Below are positions 42,096 through 51,435 of a stretch of 64,000 nucleotides of DNA, piece after piece. Source of the DNA: Actinoplanes aureus (lineage in GTDB: Bacteria; Actinomycetota; Actinomycetes; Mycobacteriales; Micromonosporaceae); contig NZ_JADQTO010000006.1 of assembly GCF_015704865.1 (NCBI RefSeq), positions 1-64,000 on the forward strand, in the 5' to 3' direction. The first letter of the stretch is position 1. Each line of letters starts with the position of its first letter. The translations under genes were made by a program, and so were the position numbers. The notes beneath the pieces are model-generated. The model was not told the DNA's origin. It was given only the letters and a program-made list of their open reading frames with translations, and made no database searches.

Positions 42096-42701
42096 ATGAT
42101 CCGGGTCGTGGTGGTGAGAGACGAGGGCTACTTCGGTGTCCCCGTGCGCGCGTTCCTGGAGACCGAACCGGACATGCACTACGTCGACACCCTGCCCATC
42201 GGTGGTGACCTGGCCCAGCGCGCGGCGCAGCTGTGGCCGACCGTCGTCGTGATCGACACGCAGTACATGGTGAGTCAGGTGCTGCCGATCGCCGACGAGC
42301 TGCACGCCGCCATACCGTCCTGCTCCATGCTGCTGCTCTGCGACCCGTCCAAGCGCGGCATGCTCCCGCCCCGCCGGTGGAACGGCGGGCTGAACTTCCT
42401 GGTCAAGGATTCGTCCCCGCCGATGCTGGCGGACGCGGTCCGCCGTCTCGCCCGGGGCGAGCGGGTGGTCTCGCCGATGCTCCAGGCCGCCTCGCTGAAC
42501 ACCGACCGGGGACTGAGCACCCGCGAGCTCGAGGTCCTCGGGCTGGCCGCCGAGGGTGAGTCGGTCAAGGAGATCGCCGGTCGCCTCTACCTGTCCGGCG
42601 GGACGGTGCGCAACTACCTCTCCGCGATCATCAGCAAGACCGGCGCCCGCAACCGGCTCGACGCGATCCGGATCGCCCGCAAGCAGGGCTGGCTGCGCTG
42701 A
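42096..42701 (+). CDS. NarL/LuxR-family response regulator
   Basis: 201 residues. Receiver domain with D9/E10 and phosphoacceptor D54 (VVVIDT), and the conserved lysine in FLVKDSS. The C-terminal LuxR helix-turn-helix reads LSTRELEVLGLAAEGESVKE and LSGGTVRNYLSAIISKTGA. There is no histidine kinase next to it, so it is an orphan regulator here. GAGGGTGG precedes the ATG. Its position at the head of the exopolysaccharide genes makes control of them plausible. Confidence 0.9.
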   Translation: MIRVVVVRDEGYFGVPVRAFLETEPDMHYVDTLPIGGDLAQRAAQLWPTVVVIDTQYMVSQVLPIADELHAAIPSCSMLLLCDPSKRGMLPPRRWNGGLNFLVKDSSPPMLADAVRRLARGERVVSPMLQAASLNTDRGLSTRELEVLGLAAEGESVKEIAGRLYLSGGTVRNYLSAIISKTGARNRLDAIRIARKQGWLR

Positions 42702-42748
42702 GCGGTTTTTCATGGCCCTCCCAGTCCGGCGGCGTATTTTCAGAACCG

Positions 42749-43330
42749 ATGCCATTCCACCAGTTCACCGTGCCGGCGCTGCCGGTTCTGCTGCCGCTCG
42801 GCTTCACCCTGATGGTTCTGGCCGCGGTCCTGCTGCACCGGCGGGGCCTGCTGACGCCGAGCCGTCTGGGGGTCGCGTGGCTCGCCGGGTGGTACGCGGT
42901 GGCCGTCTTCGGCGCGACGATGCTGCCGATGCGCCTGGCCTGGGGCCCGGGCGCCGGCTACTTCGAGCCGGGCCGGTTGGTGCTGGAGCCGGTGGTCGGC
43001 ATGCGGCCCCTGGACTTCATGCTGAACATCGCCATGACCGTCCCGCTGGCGGCGGTGCTGCACGTCTCGTTCGGCGTCCGCGATGTGCGGCGGGTGGTGC
43101 TCTGCGGCTTTCTGCTGAGCCTCACGATCGAGTCGGTCCAGGCGATTCTGGCGGTCACCCTGCACGGTGACCGGTGGGCCGACGTGAATGATCTGATGTC
43201 GAACACACTCGGGGCGTATTTCGGTTATCTGGCGTTCCGGCGGCTCATGCGTTTCGCACGTTTCCGCCGGGCAGTGGAAAACTGTTCTTTCGCCCGAACC
43301 GGCCGCGATACGCCAGCAGCGGTGCGATGA
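42749..43330 (+). CDS. VanZ-like membrane protein
   Basis: 193 residues with about five membrane helices. The VanZ motif DVNDLMSNTLGAYFGY is intact, preceded by the TIESVQ segment. VanZ relatives confer teicoplanin resistance in enterococci by an unknown mechanism and are common near cell-surface polysaccharide genes in actinobacteria. Its last 86 bp run through the 3' end of the convergent glycosyltransferase gene. Confidence 0.85.
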   Translation: MPFHQFTVPALPVLLPLGFTLMVLAAVLLHRRGLLTPSRLGVAWLAGWYAVAVFGATMLPMRLAWGPGAGYFEPGRLVLEPVVGMRPLDFMLNIAMTVPLAAVLHVSFGVRDVRRVVLCGFLLSLTIESVQAILAVTLHGDRWADVNDLMSNTLGAYFGYLAFRRLMRFARFRRAVENCSFARTGRDTPAAVR

Positions 43331-44444
43331 TCCGGCGCCGGCCGGGACCCTCCGCCATCCGCTCGTAGAGTCGTCCGACCGAGGCGGCCAGGTGGTCGGC
43401 GTCGTACCGGAAGCCGGTCGATCGGGCCGGCAGCCGCTTGCCGTCGCGTTCGGCGAGGCAGAGCAGTTCGGCGCGCAGCGCCCGGGGCAGCGACTCCCGG
43501 TCTCGGGAGAGCCGCTGGGTGCCGCGGACCGGCGCGCGGGCGGCGGCCCGCTCCTCCAGCGGGGCGCACGCCGCGTACAGGGCCGGCAGCCCGGATGCGA
43601 TCGCCTCGAGCGTGGCCAGCCCGAAGGTCTCCTGGCCCGGTGAGGCGAACACGTCCATCGCGCAGAGCATCTCGCGTACGTGACCGACGACCCCGGCGAA
43701 CCGCACCCGGCCGGCGACCCCCTCGATGTCGGCCAGCCGTTCCAGGGCGGCCCGGGCCGGCCCGTCGCCGACCAGCAGCAGGGTGGCCCCGGGCACCTCG
43801 GTGAGCGCCCGGATCAGCAGGTCGAACCGTTTGTCCGGCTCCAGCCGGCCGATCCCGCCGATCACCGGCACGCCGGGTGCGATGTCCAGCCGGGCCCGGG
43901 CGGCGTCCCGCAGTTCCGGGTCGAACCGGTACTCGCGGGCGTCGATCGCCTTGGGGATCGTGGTGAGCCGGGTGTCCGGCACACCCCACGCCCGCAGCCG
44001 TCCGGCGATGGCCGGTGAGGCCGCGATGGTGATCTGGCCGAGCCGCTCGCCCGCCAGGTAGAGGGCACGCACGCCGGGCGAGATCCGGCGGCCCTCGATG
44101 GCCTCGGCACCCAGGTGGTGCTCGGTCGCCACCACGTGCGGTACGCCGGCCAGCCGGGCCGCGATCCGGCCCAGCACGCTCGCCCGGTAGAGGTGGGTGT
44201 GCACGACGTCGTAGTGGCCGGCCCGCATCAGGCGGCGCAACCGGCCGATCGCCGCCGGATCGTGGTCTCCGCGGGAGCTCAGGTGGTGCACCCGGGCGCC
44301 CTCCGGCCGCAGCATGTCCGTGGAGGCGGCGGGTGGCGACAGCGTGACCACCTCGCTCTCGTGCGGCAGACGGCGCACCAGCAGGCGCAGCTGGTGCCCG
44401 GCCCCACCCGGTCCCAGCGTGCTGATGACGTGCAGCACCCGCAT
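43245..44444 (-). CDS. GT4-family glycosyltransferase
   Basis: 399 residues, GT-B fold. N-terminal GPGGAGHQLRLLV binds the acceptor side; the C-terminal donor domain has GIGRLEPDKRFDLLI and the E-x7-E motif in GQETFGLATLEAIASG. It transfers a sugar from a nucleotide-sugar donor to a lipid-linked or polysaccharide acceptor at the inner membrane face. It is transcribed away from the following exopolysaccharide genes. The ATG at 44444 has GGGGG 7 nt upstream. It overlaps the convergent VanZ-like gene by 86 bp, an unusually long antisense overlap. Confidence 0.9.
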   Translation of the reverse strand: MRVLHVISTLGPGGAGHQLRLLVRRLPHESEVVTLSPPAASTDMLRPEGARVHHLSSRGDHDPAAIGRLRRLMRAGHYDVVHTHLYRASVLGRIAARLAGVPHVVATEHHLGAEAIEGRRISPGVRALYLAGERLGQITIAASPAIAGRLRAWGVPDTRLTTIPKAIDAREYRFDPELRDAARARLDIAPGVPVIGGIGRLEPDKRFDLLIRALTEVPGATLLLVGDGPARAALERLADIEGVAGRVRFAGVVGHVREMLCAMDVFASPGQETFGLATLEAIASGLPALYAACAPLEERAAARAPVRGTQRLSRDRESLPRALRAELLCLAERDGKRLPARSTGFRYDADHLAASVGRLYERMAEGPGRRRIIAPLLAYRGRFGRKNSFPLPGGNVRNA

Positions 44445-44931
44445 CTCGTATCCCCCGGTCGCGTCACGCTTCCTCACGGCGGCGGAGATCGACTACGTCA
44501 CCCGCTCGTGAAATAAGCCTGATTTTAGACAGAACGCTTGCGACACCCGCGGTGACGACGCTGCCGGAATGTTCGCCGGAATGTAAGTCGCAGATGTCAT
44601 GCCTAAGGTGAGAGCTTCTCACTCTCCATATGACATCCTCCGCCGAATGGTCCTCCGGCGGGCCTGAAAGTATTCTCCGGGAACGCCGATCAAGGCCGCG
44701 TTCTCGGCTAATCGACGAACATGAAAGCTTCTCACGTAGCCCATGACAATTGCTACTGTAAACCGCCTTCCATGCCTGGAACCCTGATTTTTGCGAAAGG
44801 TTTAAAGGCGATGTGACGGCGAGTGTCGGCGGGCGTTCCCATTGGGAAATTGCAATTCAGGCCAACTCGTTTTTCCTTGTCGAGCGAAGGATCCGCGGCC
44901 GGCTGCGCCGGCGTCGTACGAGGGGGAATCC
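44445..44931. promoter_or_regulatory. Divergent promoter region of the exopolysaccharide genes with direct repeats
   Basis: No gene. The element AGCTTCTCAC followed 3-4 nt later by CCAT-TGACA occurs at 44613 and again at 44726, 113 bp apart (spacing variants CCATATGACA and CCATGACA). The region is AT-rich for this genome and lies between the GT4 gene and the CapD-type operon. A common regulator binding both copies is a reasonable guess. Confidence 0.45.
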
Positions 44932-46926
44932 ATGCAGGTTAGGCGAACCCGGCCCGGTGACACCGCGGCCGACGCCAATCCCGGTGAGTGGCGCGACCGG
45001 ATCACCGATCCGGAGTCGTGGGCACGCACCGTTCTTCCGGGCCGGGCCGCCCGGGCCGGCACCGACGCCCTCGCTCTGGCCACCGCGCTGCTCATCGCCA
45101 CGCTGCTGCGCCACGACGGCCAGATCGGCGATGTGGACGTCCGCGGACTGGTGATCCTCTCCGCCGTCGCCGCGGCGGTGCAGATCGTCGCCGGCATCCG
45201 GCTCGGGCTCTACATCGGCCGCTGGTCGTACGGGTGCTTCGAAGAGATCGCCGCGCTGGCCAAGACCGTCGCGGTCACCGTGCCGGTGGTCTTCGTCCTG
45301 GACACCCTGCTGGGCCGGCTCGTGCCCCGCTCGGCGATCATCGGCGCCGGCCTGATCATGATGGTCCTCGCCGCCGGCGTCCGGTACTTCGTCCGCCTCT
45401 TCCAGGACAGCCGGCTGCGTCCCTCACCCGAGCACGGCATCCGGGTCGTGGTGATGGGCGCCGGTGAGGGCGCCACCCAGGTGATCCGGGCCATGCTGCG
45501 CAGCCCGTCCAGCCGGTACGTCCCGGTCGCCCTGCTCGACGACGACCCGGCCAAGCGCGCCCTGCACGTGATGGGCGTCCCGGTGGCCGGCAACCGGTAC
45601 GCGATGAGCGAGGTGGTCCGCCGGTTCCGCGCCGAGGCGGTGGTGATCGCCATCCCGAGCGCGAGCGCCGACCTGATCCGCAAGCTCACCGACCTGGCCC
45701 AGCCGCTCAACGTGGACCTCAAGGTGGTTCCGCCGGTGGTGGAGCTGTTCGGGCGGACCGTGCGGGTCGAGGACATCCGCCCGGTCAGCCACGAGGACCT
45801 GCTCGGCCGCCGCGAGATCACCATCGACCTGGCCGCGGTCGCCGGTTACCTGGCCGGCCGGCGGGTGCTGGTCACCGGCGCCGGCGGCTCGATCGGCTCC
45901 GAACTGTGCCGGCAGCTGGCCCGCTTCAACCCGGCCAAGCTGATCATGCTGGACCGGGACGAGTCCGGCCTGCACGCCGTACAGCTATCCCTCGACGGCC
46001 GCGGCATGCTCGACGACCGCAATCTGGTCGTCGCCGACATCCGCGACCAGCAGCGCCTCGACGAGGTGTTCGCCGAGCACAAGCCGCAGGTGGTCTTCCA
46101 CGCCGCCGCGCTCAAGCACCTGCCGCTGCTCGAGATGCACCCGTCCGAGGCACTCAAGACCAACATCATCGGTACGTACCAGATCCTGCAGACCGCGCTG
46201 CGGCACAACGTCGACCGCCTCGTGAACATCTCCACCGACAAGGCCGCCGACCCGTGCAGCGTGCTCGGCTACTCGAAGCGGATCACCGAGCGGCTCACCG
46301 CCGCGGCCGACGCCACCGCCTCCGGCCGCTACAGCAGCGTCCGGTTCGGCAACGTGCTCGGCAGCCGTGGATCGGTGCTCACCGCGTTCGCCGCCCAGGT
46401 CCAGGCGGGCGGTCCGATCACCGTCACCGACCCCGACGTCACCCGCTACTTCATGACCGTGCAGGAGGCGGTCCGGCTGGTCATCCAGGCCGGTGCGCTG
46501 GACAGCAAGGGCGAGGTCCTGGTCCTGGACATGGGCGAGCCGGTCCGCATCGCCGACGTCGCCCGGCGCATCGCCGACGCCGCCGACCAGCACATCCAGA
46601 TCGTCTACACCGGGCTGCGCCCGGGCGAGAAGCTCGCCGAGATCCTGCTCGGCCCGGACGAGCCCGACCACCGGCCCAACCACCCGCTCATCTCGCAGGC
46701 ACCGGTCCCGCCGCTCGACGGCGCCGTGCTCTCGCTGCTCGACCCGTCCGCGCCCCGGGAGGACCTGATCGCCGTCCTGCACTGGCTCGCCGAGTCGCCG
46801 GCCCTGCCCACCGGGCGGGAGAAGCCGATGGCCGGCGGACCGATCCACACCGAGTGGCACCGCGCCGCCGTCGGCAGCAAACGGCACCCCGAGACCGCCG
46901 CCGTCCCGCCGGGACGGCGGCCGTGA
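44932..46926 (+). CDS. CapD/WbpM-type UDP-N-acetylglucosamine 4,6-dehydratase
   Basis: 664 residues. Four N-terminal membrane helices, a first Rossmann-like CoA-binding-type domain (VVVMGAGEG), then the SDR catalytic domain from residue 310 with VTGAGGSIGSE (314-) and STDKA ... YSKR, the active-site strand of the FlaA1/CapD group. It would make UDP-4-keto-6-deoxy sugars for surface polysaccharide. Start at ATG 44932 with GAGGGGG 5 nt upstream. It heads a five-gene plus-strand operon. Confidence 0.92.
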   Translation: MQVRRTRPGDTAADANPGEWRDRITDPESWARTVLPGRAARAGTDALALATALLIATLLRHDGQIGDVDVRGLVILSAVAAAVQIVAGIRLGLYIGRWSYGCFEEIAALAKTVAVTVPVVFVLDTLLGRLVPRSAIIGAGLIMMVLAAGVRYFVRLFQDSRLRPSPEHGIRVVVMGAGEGATQVIRAMLRSPSSRYVPVALLDDDPAKRALHVMGVPVAGNRYAMSEVVRRFRAEAVVIAIPSASADLIRKLTDLAQPLNVDLKVVPPVVELFGRTVRVEDIRPVSHEDLLGRREITIDLAAVAGYLAGRRVLVTGAGGSIGSELCRQLARFNPAKLIMLDRDESGLHAVQLSLDGRGMLDDRNLVVADIRDQQRLDEVFAEHKPQVVFHAAALKHLPLLEMHPSEALKTNIIGTYQILQTALRHNVDRLVNISTDKAADPCSVLGYSKRITERLTAAADATASGRYSSVRFGNVLGSRGSVLTAFAAQVQAGGPITVTDPDVTRYFMTVQEAVRLVIQAGALDSKGEVLVLDMGEPVRIADVARRIADAADQHIQIVYTGLRPGEKLAEILLGPDEPDHRPNHPLISQAPVPPLDGAVLSLLDPSAPREDLIAVLHWLAESPALPTGREKPMAGGPIHTEWHRAAVGSKRHPETAAVPPGRRP

Positions 46927-46964
46927 GCCCCCGGCAACGCGCGAAGAAGAAGGAGAGCACACCC

Positions 46965-48221
46965 ATGCGGGTCGTCATCGCCGGTCAGGGATACGTCGGG
47001 CTGCCCCTGGCGGTCCGCGCCGCCCAGGTCGGCCACACCGTCGTCGGCTTCGACGTCGACGAGGAGCGGATCAAGCGGCTCGCCGCCGGTGAGTCGTACG
47101 TCGACGACATCTCCTCCGCCGAGCTCCAGGCGATCCTCGCCGCCGGCAACTTCCAGCCCTCGTCCGACCCGCGGTCCTGCGCCGGCTTCGACGTCGCGGT
47201 CATCGCGGTGCCCACCCCGCTGCGCGACGGCACACCGGACCTGCGCTACATCGAGGACTCCGCCCGTACTCTGGCCCGCTACCTGCGGCCCGGCGCCACC
47301 GTCGCGCTCGAGTCGACGACCTACCCGGGCACCACGACCGAGCTCGTCGCGCCGCTGCTCGAAGAGGGCTCCGGCCTGATCGCCGGCGTCGACTTCCACC
47401 TCGGCTACAGCCCCGAACGGATCGACCCGGGCAACCGCGAGTGGAACCTGGTCACCACGCCCAAGGTCGTCTCCGGCATCGACCCGCTCTCGCTGGAGAA
47501 GGTGGAGGCCTTCTACGCCTCGGTGGTCGAGCGGACCGTCCCGGTCTCCGACCCCAAGGTCGCCGAGCTGGCCAAGCTGCTCGAGAACACCTTCCGGCAC
47601 GTGAACATCGCCCTGGTCAACGAACTCGCGGTGTACGCGCACGACCTCGGCATCGACGTCTGGGAGGCGATCGGCGCCGCGTCGTCCAAGCCGTTCGGCT
47701 ACATGCGGTTCGTGCCCGGCCCCGGCGTCGGCGGCCACTGCCTGCCGATCGACCCGTCCTACCTGTCCTGGCGGGTGCAGCGAACCCTCGGCCAGAGCTT
47801 CCGCTTCGTCGAGCTGGCCAACGACATCAACAACCACATGCCGGACTACGTGGCGCGCCGCCTGGTCGCCGCGCTCAACGAACGGCGCAAGGCGGTCAAC
47901 GGCTCAACGGTGCTGCTGCTCGGCCTCGCCTACAAGAAGAACAGCGGCGACGCGCGCGAGTCGCCGGCCCGGCGCGTCGCCGCGCTCCTGCTGGACATGG
48001 GAGCGGAGGTACGCGCAGCCGACCCGCACGTCGTCGAGGACGCCCACGTCGACAGCCGGGTGACACGCGTAGCGCTCACCGCCGAACAGGTGGCCGCCGC
48101 CGACGCGGTGATCCTGCTCGCCGATCACGACGACTTCGACCTCGACCTCGTCGTCCAGCACGCCCAGTACGTGCTGGACACCCGCCACCGCCTGACCGGA
48201 CCAACGGTCGAGTCACTGTAG
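46965..48221 (+). CDS. Nucleotide-sugar dehydrogenase (UDP-glucose / UDP-ManNAc type)
   Basis: 418 residues. NAD-binding GQGYVG at 7-12, the catalytic cysteine C259 in GVGGHCLPIDP, and the C-terminal domain with LLGLAYKKNSGD mark the UDP-glucose/GDP-mannose dehydrogenase family. It oxidises a UDP-hexose twice to a UDP-uronic acid, using NAD+. The substrate is likely UDP-GlcNAc or UDP-ManNAc, given the VPTPL region, but this is inference. AAGGAGAG precedes the ATG, 38 bp after the CapD-type gene. Confidence 0.92.
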   Translation: MRVVIAGQGYVGLPLAVRAAQVGHTVVGFDVDEERIKRLAAGESYVDDISSAELQAILAAGNFQPSSDPRSCAGFDVAVIAVPTPLRDGTPDLRYIEDSARTLARYLRPGATVALESTTYPGTTTELVAPLLEEGSGLIAGVDFHLGYSPERIDPGNREWNLVTTPKVVSGIDPLSLEKVEAFYASVVERTVPVSDPKVAELAKLLENTFRHVNIALVNELAVYAHDLGIDVWEAIGAASSKPFGYMRFVPGPGVGGHCLPIDPSYLSWRVQRTLGQSFRFVELANDINNHMPDYVARRLVAALNERRKAVNGSTVLLLGLAYKKNSGDARESPARRVAALLLDMGAEVRAADPHVVEDAHVDSRVTRVALTAEQVAAADAVILLADHDDFDLDLVVQHAQYVLDTRHRLTGPTVESL

Positions 48222-48234
48222 AGGGGACAAACTC

Positions 48235-48888
48235 GTGCGCTCCTTCTGGAACGGCCTGAACCGCCTGGTCGCCGCCGTGTTCCTGATCCTGCTCGCCCCG
48301 GTGGTACTCGCGATCGCCGCCTGGATCCGGATAGCCGACGGCAAAGGTGTCCTCTTCGTCCAGGACCGGGCCGGCAAGGACGGCAAGCCGTTCCGGATGC
48401 TCAAGTTCCGGTCCATGGTGCACAACTCGGTCGCGCTCAGCGCCCAGCTCGGCATCGACGACCCGTTCGGCCTGATCCAGGACGACCCGCGGATCACCCG
48501 GTGCGGCCGCTTCCTGCGGCGGACCAGCCTTGACGAGCTGCCCCAGCTGATCAACGTGCTGCGCGGCGAGATGAACCTGGTCGGACCCCGGCCCGACGTG
48601 CTGCCGCAGGTCGCCGGCTACTCCGCCGAGGACGCCCGGCGGCTCGAGGTCAAACCCGGCATCACCGGCTGGGCGCAGGTCAACGGCCGCGACGACATCG
48701 ACTGGCCGCAGCGCTTCATCCTGGACCGCTGGTACGTCGACAACTGGTCGCCGGCGCTCGATCTGAAGATCCTCTGGCGTACCGCACTGACCCTGCAACG
48801 CGGCGAGCCGCCGGTGCACGTCGACACCCTCAACATCCAGCGTGCTTCCAGCCGGTCCGAGACCGGAGACATGAGCCGTGCCGCCTGA
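48235..48888 (+). CDS. Undecaprenyl-phosphate sugar phosphotransferase (PglC/WcaJ type)
   Basis: 217 residues, one membrane-associated helix at the N-terminus followed by the Bac_transf catalytic domain. Key motifs are FVQDRAGKDGKPF, KFRSM, RRTSLDELPQLINVL and LVGPRPD. It starts polysaccharide synthesis by moving a sugar-1-phosphate from a nucleotide sugar onto undecaprenyl phosphate. The short, single-helix form is the monotopic PglC class. GAGGGGAC lies 6 nt before the GTG. It overlaps the next gene by 11 bp. Confidence 0.93.
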   Translation: MRSFWNGLNRLVAAVFLILLAPVVLAIAAWIRIADGKGVLFVQDRAGKDGKPFRMLKFRSMVHNSVALSAQLGIDDPFGLIQDDPRITRCGRFLRRTSLDELPQLINVLRGEMNLVGPRPDVLPQVAGYSAEDARRLEVKPGITGWAQVNGRDDIDWPQRFILDRWYVDNWSPALDLKILWRTALTLQRGEPPVHVDTLNIQRASSRSETGDMSRAA

Positions 48889-49954
48889 ACCGTCCCGCGA
48901 GATCGGGTCGGAGTACCACTGGGACCCGGCCGCCCTGCTCAGCGCCGAGCGGGGCGGCCTGCCCGGATGGCTTCCGGCCCGGCGGGCGCTCTACGCCACC
49001 GCCTCGGGCGCGCTCAGCGAGCTGCTGCGCCTGCTCGCCCCGGCCGGCCGGCTGCACGTTCCGTCGTACTTCTGCATGGGCGTCGCCGAGCTCCTCTCCG
49101 AGCGGATACCGATCTCCTGGTACCGGCACCTGCCGGACGGGCGCGGGCCGCGGCTCGACACCTTGCGGGCGGCGGACGGCGACGTCGTCCTGGCACAGAA
49201 CCTGTTCGGCCGGGATGCCGGGGCACCGTGGGAAGCGTGGACGCGGGTGCACCCCGGGGTGACGGTGATCGAGGATCACTCGCACGATCCGCTCAGCGAG
49301 TGGGCGTGTGCCAGCACCGCGGCGTACGCGGTCGCCTCGCTCCGCAAGACCCTGCCGCTGCCGGACGGCGGCCTGCTCTGGTCGCCGCGCGGCCTGGACC
49401 TGCCCCGGCCGGTAGGCCCGGAGAGCCCGGGCGCCGCGCGGAAACTCGCGGGCATGCTGCTCAAAGCGGCCTGGCTGGCCGGGCGGCCGGTGCCCAAGGA
49501 CCGCTTCCGGGCCCTGCAACAGCAGGGCGAGCAGGAACTGCTGGGCAGCACGGCGCCGGCCAGCGCGGTCACGGTGGCGACGCTGCCGCTGCTCGACACA
49601 GCCGGATTGCGTACGGCGAGCGCACGTCACGCCGCTGACCTCGCGGAGGCGTTGTCCGCGCGTACCCCTGCTTGGTGGGTTTCGGGTGCGGGGCCGTTCC
49701 GGGTGCAGCTGGAATGCGCGTCGGAAAGCGTGCGTGACGCACTGCTCGCGCACCTGGCGCGCAACGGCGTCTACGCGCCGGTGCACTGGCGGCAGGAACG
49801 TGATCGTTGGTGGAGCGGCGACGAGGAGGCCGCCGCGCTGGCCGCGCGGATGCTCACCCTTCCGGTCGATCACCGGTGCGGTCCCGGCGACGTGCGGCGG
49901 ATCGCCGAGGTGGTGCGGGCATTCGTGCCATCGCCGGTCGCCGGGGCCGCATAG
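48878..49954 (+). CDS. PLP-dependent aminotransferase-like protein of the polysaccharide operon
   Basis: 358 residues, fold type I aminotransferase-like. The expected aspartate region is VIEDHSHDPLSEW and the PLP-lysine region ASLRKTLPLPDGG; both are recognisable but the N-terminal part is divergent from DegT/DnrJ/EryC1. It may aminate a keto-sugar produced by the CapD-type dehydratase, or act as a related transferase. GTG 48878 lies inside the end of the preceding gene, so it is co-translated. Confidence 0.78.
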   Translation: MPPEPSREIGSEYHWDPAALLSAERGGLPGWLPARRALYATASGALSELLRLLAPAGRLHVPSYFCMGVAELLSERIPISWYRHLPDGRGPRLDTLRAADGDVVLAQNLFGRDAGAPWEAWTRVHPGVTVIEDHSHDPLSEWACASTAAYAVASLRKTLPLPDGGLLWSPRGLDLPRPVGPESPGAARKLAGMLLKAAWLAGRPVPKDRFRALQQQGEQELLGSTAPASAVTVATLPLLDTAGLRTASARHAADLAEALSARTPAWWVSGAGPFRVQLECASESVRDALLAHLARNGVYAPVHWRQERDRWWSGDEEAAALAARMLTLPVDHRCGPGDVRRIAEVVRAFVPSPVAGAA

Positions 49955-50033
49955 GCTCGCGTGGATTCATCTCGCGTCATATCATCGGGGCGTGATCGGT
50001 CGATCTACGCTGAGTGATCTAGGGCGGTAGGCG

Positions 50034-51269
50034 ATGGCCACCGCGGGCTGGATAGCGCTGGGCCTCGCCGTGTACGGCGCCCTGAGTTACGCGGTGGGAT
50101 CGATCCTCCAGGCCGTCGGCGCCAAACGCAGCACCAGCACGGTCAGCACGCTCGGCCATCCGCTGTACATGGTCGGCATCGCGCTCGACATGTCGGCCTG
50201 GGTCGCCGCGATGTTCGCGTTGCAGCAGCTCGCGGTCTACGTGGTCGAGTCGGTGCTGGCCGGCTCGCTGGCCGTCACCGCCGTGCTCGCCTGGCTGTTC
50301 CTCAAGTCCCGGCTGCGCCACCGTGACGTCGTCGCCATCATCGCCACCAGCACGGCGCTGACCGTCCTGGCGATGTCCGCCGGTCAGCAGCACGAGATCA
50401 CGCTGACGTCGACGATGCGGATCGCCTTCTGCGCCGGCGCGGTCGCACTCGTGGTGCTCGGCTGGGCCACCACCCGCGTCGGCATCCCCGGACTCATGGC
50501 GGCCGTCGGCGGCTTCTCACTCGGCGGCGCCGCGCTCTGCGGCCGGGCCCTGCACATCCCGCCCGAGGCGATGGCACAGACCTCCACCGCGATCGTCGCC
50601 ATCGCCACCGAGCCGCTGGTCTGGGCGCTGCTGATCTACCCGGTCAACGGCATGATCATGTATGCGAACGCCCTCCAGCAGGGCGAGGTCGGCCGGGTCA
50701 CCGCGGTGCACTGGACCGGCGAGGTCGTCGCCCCCTCGGTGATCGCCCTGACCCTGCTCGGCGACACCGTCCGGCCCGGCTGGGAACCGGCCGCCCTGAT
50801 CGCCGGCGTGATCACCATCGCCGCCGCCGTCATCCTCGCCTCCGCACCCGCCGCCACCGCACCCGCCGACGCCGTACCCGCCCCCGCCGGAGACCCCCGC
50901 CTGGCCGGCACCACCTCCGCGCGCCTGCCCGTACCACCGCCGCAGGCCGGCCTGGCCCTGCTGCCGGCCGAGGCGTGGCGCCTGGCGATCCCACCGGAAG
51001 CCCACTGGCCGGCGTTGCAGCCTCCGCTGGTCCGCGGCTACGGCACGTTCCGGTGGTGGGGTTCGCCCACGGCGCCGCAGCCGCTCTGGGTGCCTCCCGA
51101 CCGCACCCTCACCCCACCCGGCGCGATCCCCGCCTGGGCCGGCCCGCAACTCCCGGAGACCCGCCAGACCGGCGCCGACCGCCCGGTCATCCGCCGCGCC
51201 CGCAGGCTGGCCGGTCGCAAGCCGGCGCACGCTTTGCCGCCGGGCCGCCGGCGTTCCACCGCCGCCTGA
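50034..51269 (+). CDS. EamA/DMT-like transporter with proline-rich tail
   Basis: 411 residues. The first 275 carry about nine to ten membrane helices with the small-residue pattern of the drug/metabolite transporter superfamily. The remaining 135 residues form a proline-, arginine- and tryptophan-rich, probably disordered cytoplasmic tail without recognisable domain; its end repeats a PAHALPPGRR-like pattern that recurs in noncoding form right after the gene. Substrate unknown. It sits between the polysaccharide operon and the two-component genes. Confidence 0.82.
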   Translation: MATAGWIALGLAVYGALSYAVGSILQAVGAKRSTSTVSTLGHPLYMVGIALDMSAWVAAMFALQQLAVYVVESVLAGSLAVTAVLAWLFLKSRLRHRDVVAIIATSTALTVLAMSAGQQHEITLTSTMRIAFCAGAVALVVLGWATTRVGIPGLMAAVGGFSLGGAALCGRALHIPPEAMAQTSTAIVAIATEPLVWALLIYPVNGMIMYANALQQGEVGRVTAVHWTGEVVAPSVIALTLLGDTVRPGWEPAALIAGVITIAAAVILASAPAATAPADAVPAPAGDPRLAGTTSARLPVPPPQAGLALLPAEAWRLAIPPEAHWPALQPPLVRGYGTFRWWGSPTAPQPLWVPPDRTLTPPGAIPAWAGPQLPETRQTGADRPVIRRARRLAGRKPAHALPPGRRRSTAA

Positions 51270-51435
51270 CCCGCCCGCCTGCCGGCTGCCCGGTCGTAGG
51301 CCCGCGCACGCCTTGCCGCCGCGGCCTCCGATCGTCGGTTGTGCTGCTTTGCTGTACGAAGGCTGGGTGCCAACTTCAGACCGCATCCATCGGATCGGCG
51401 AGACCGTCGTCGATGCGCAGTAGCATCGGGGCACC

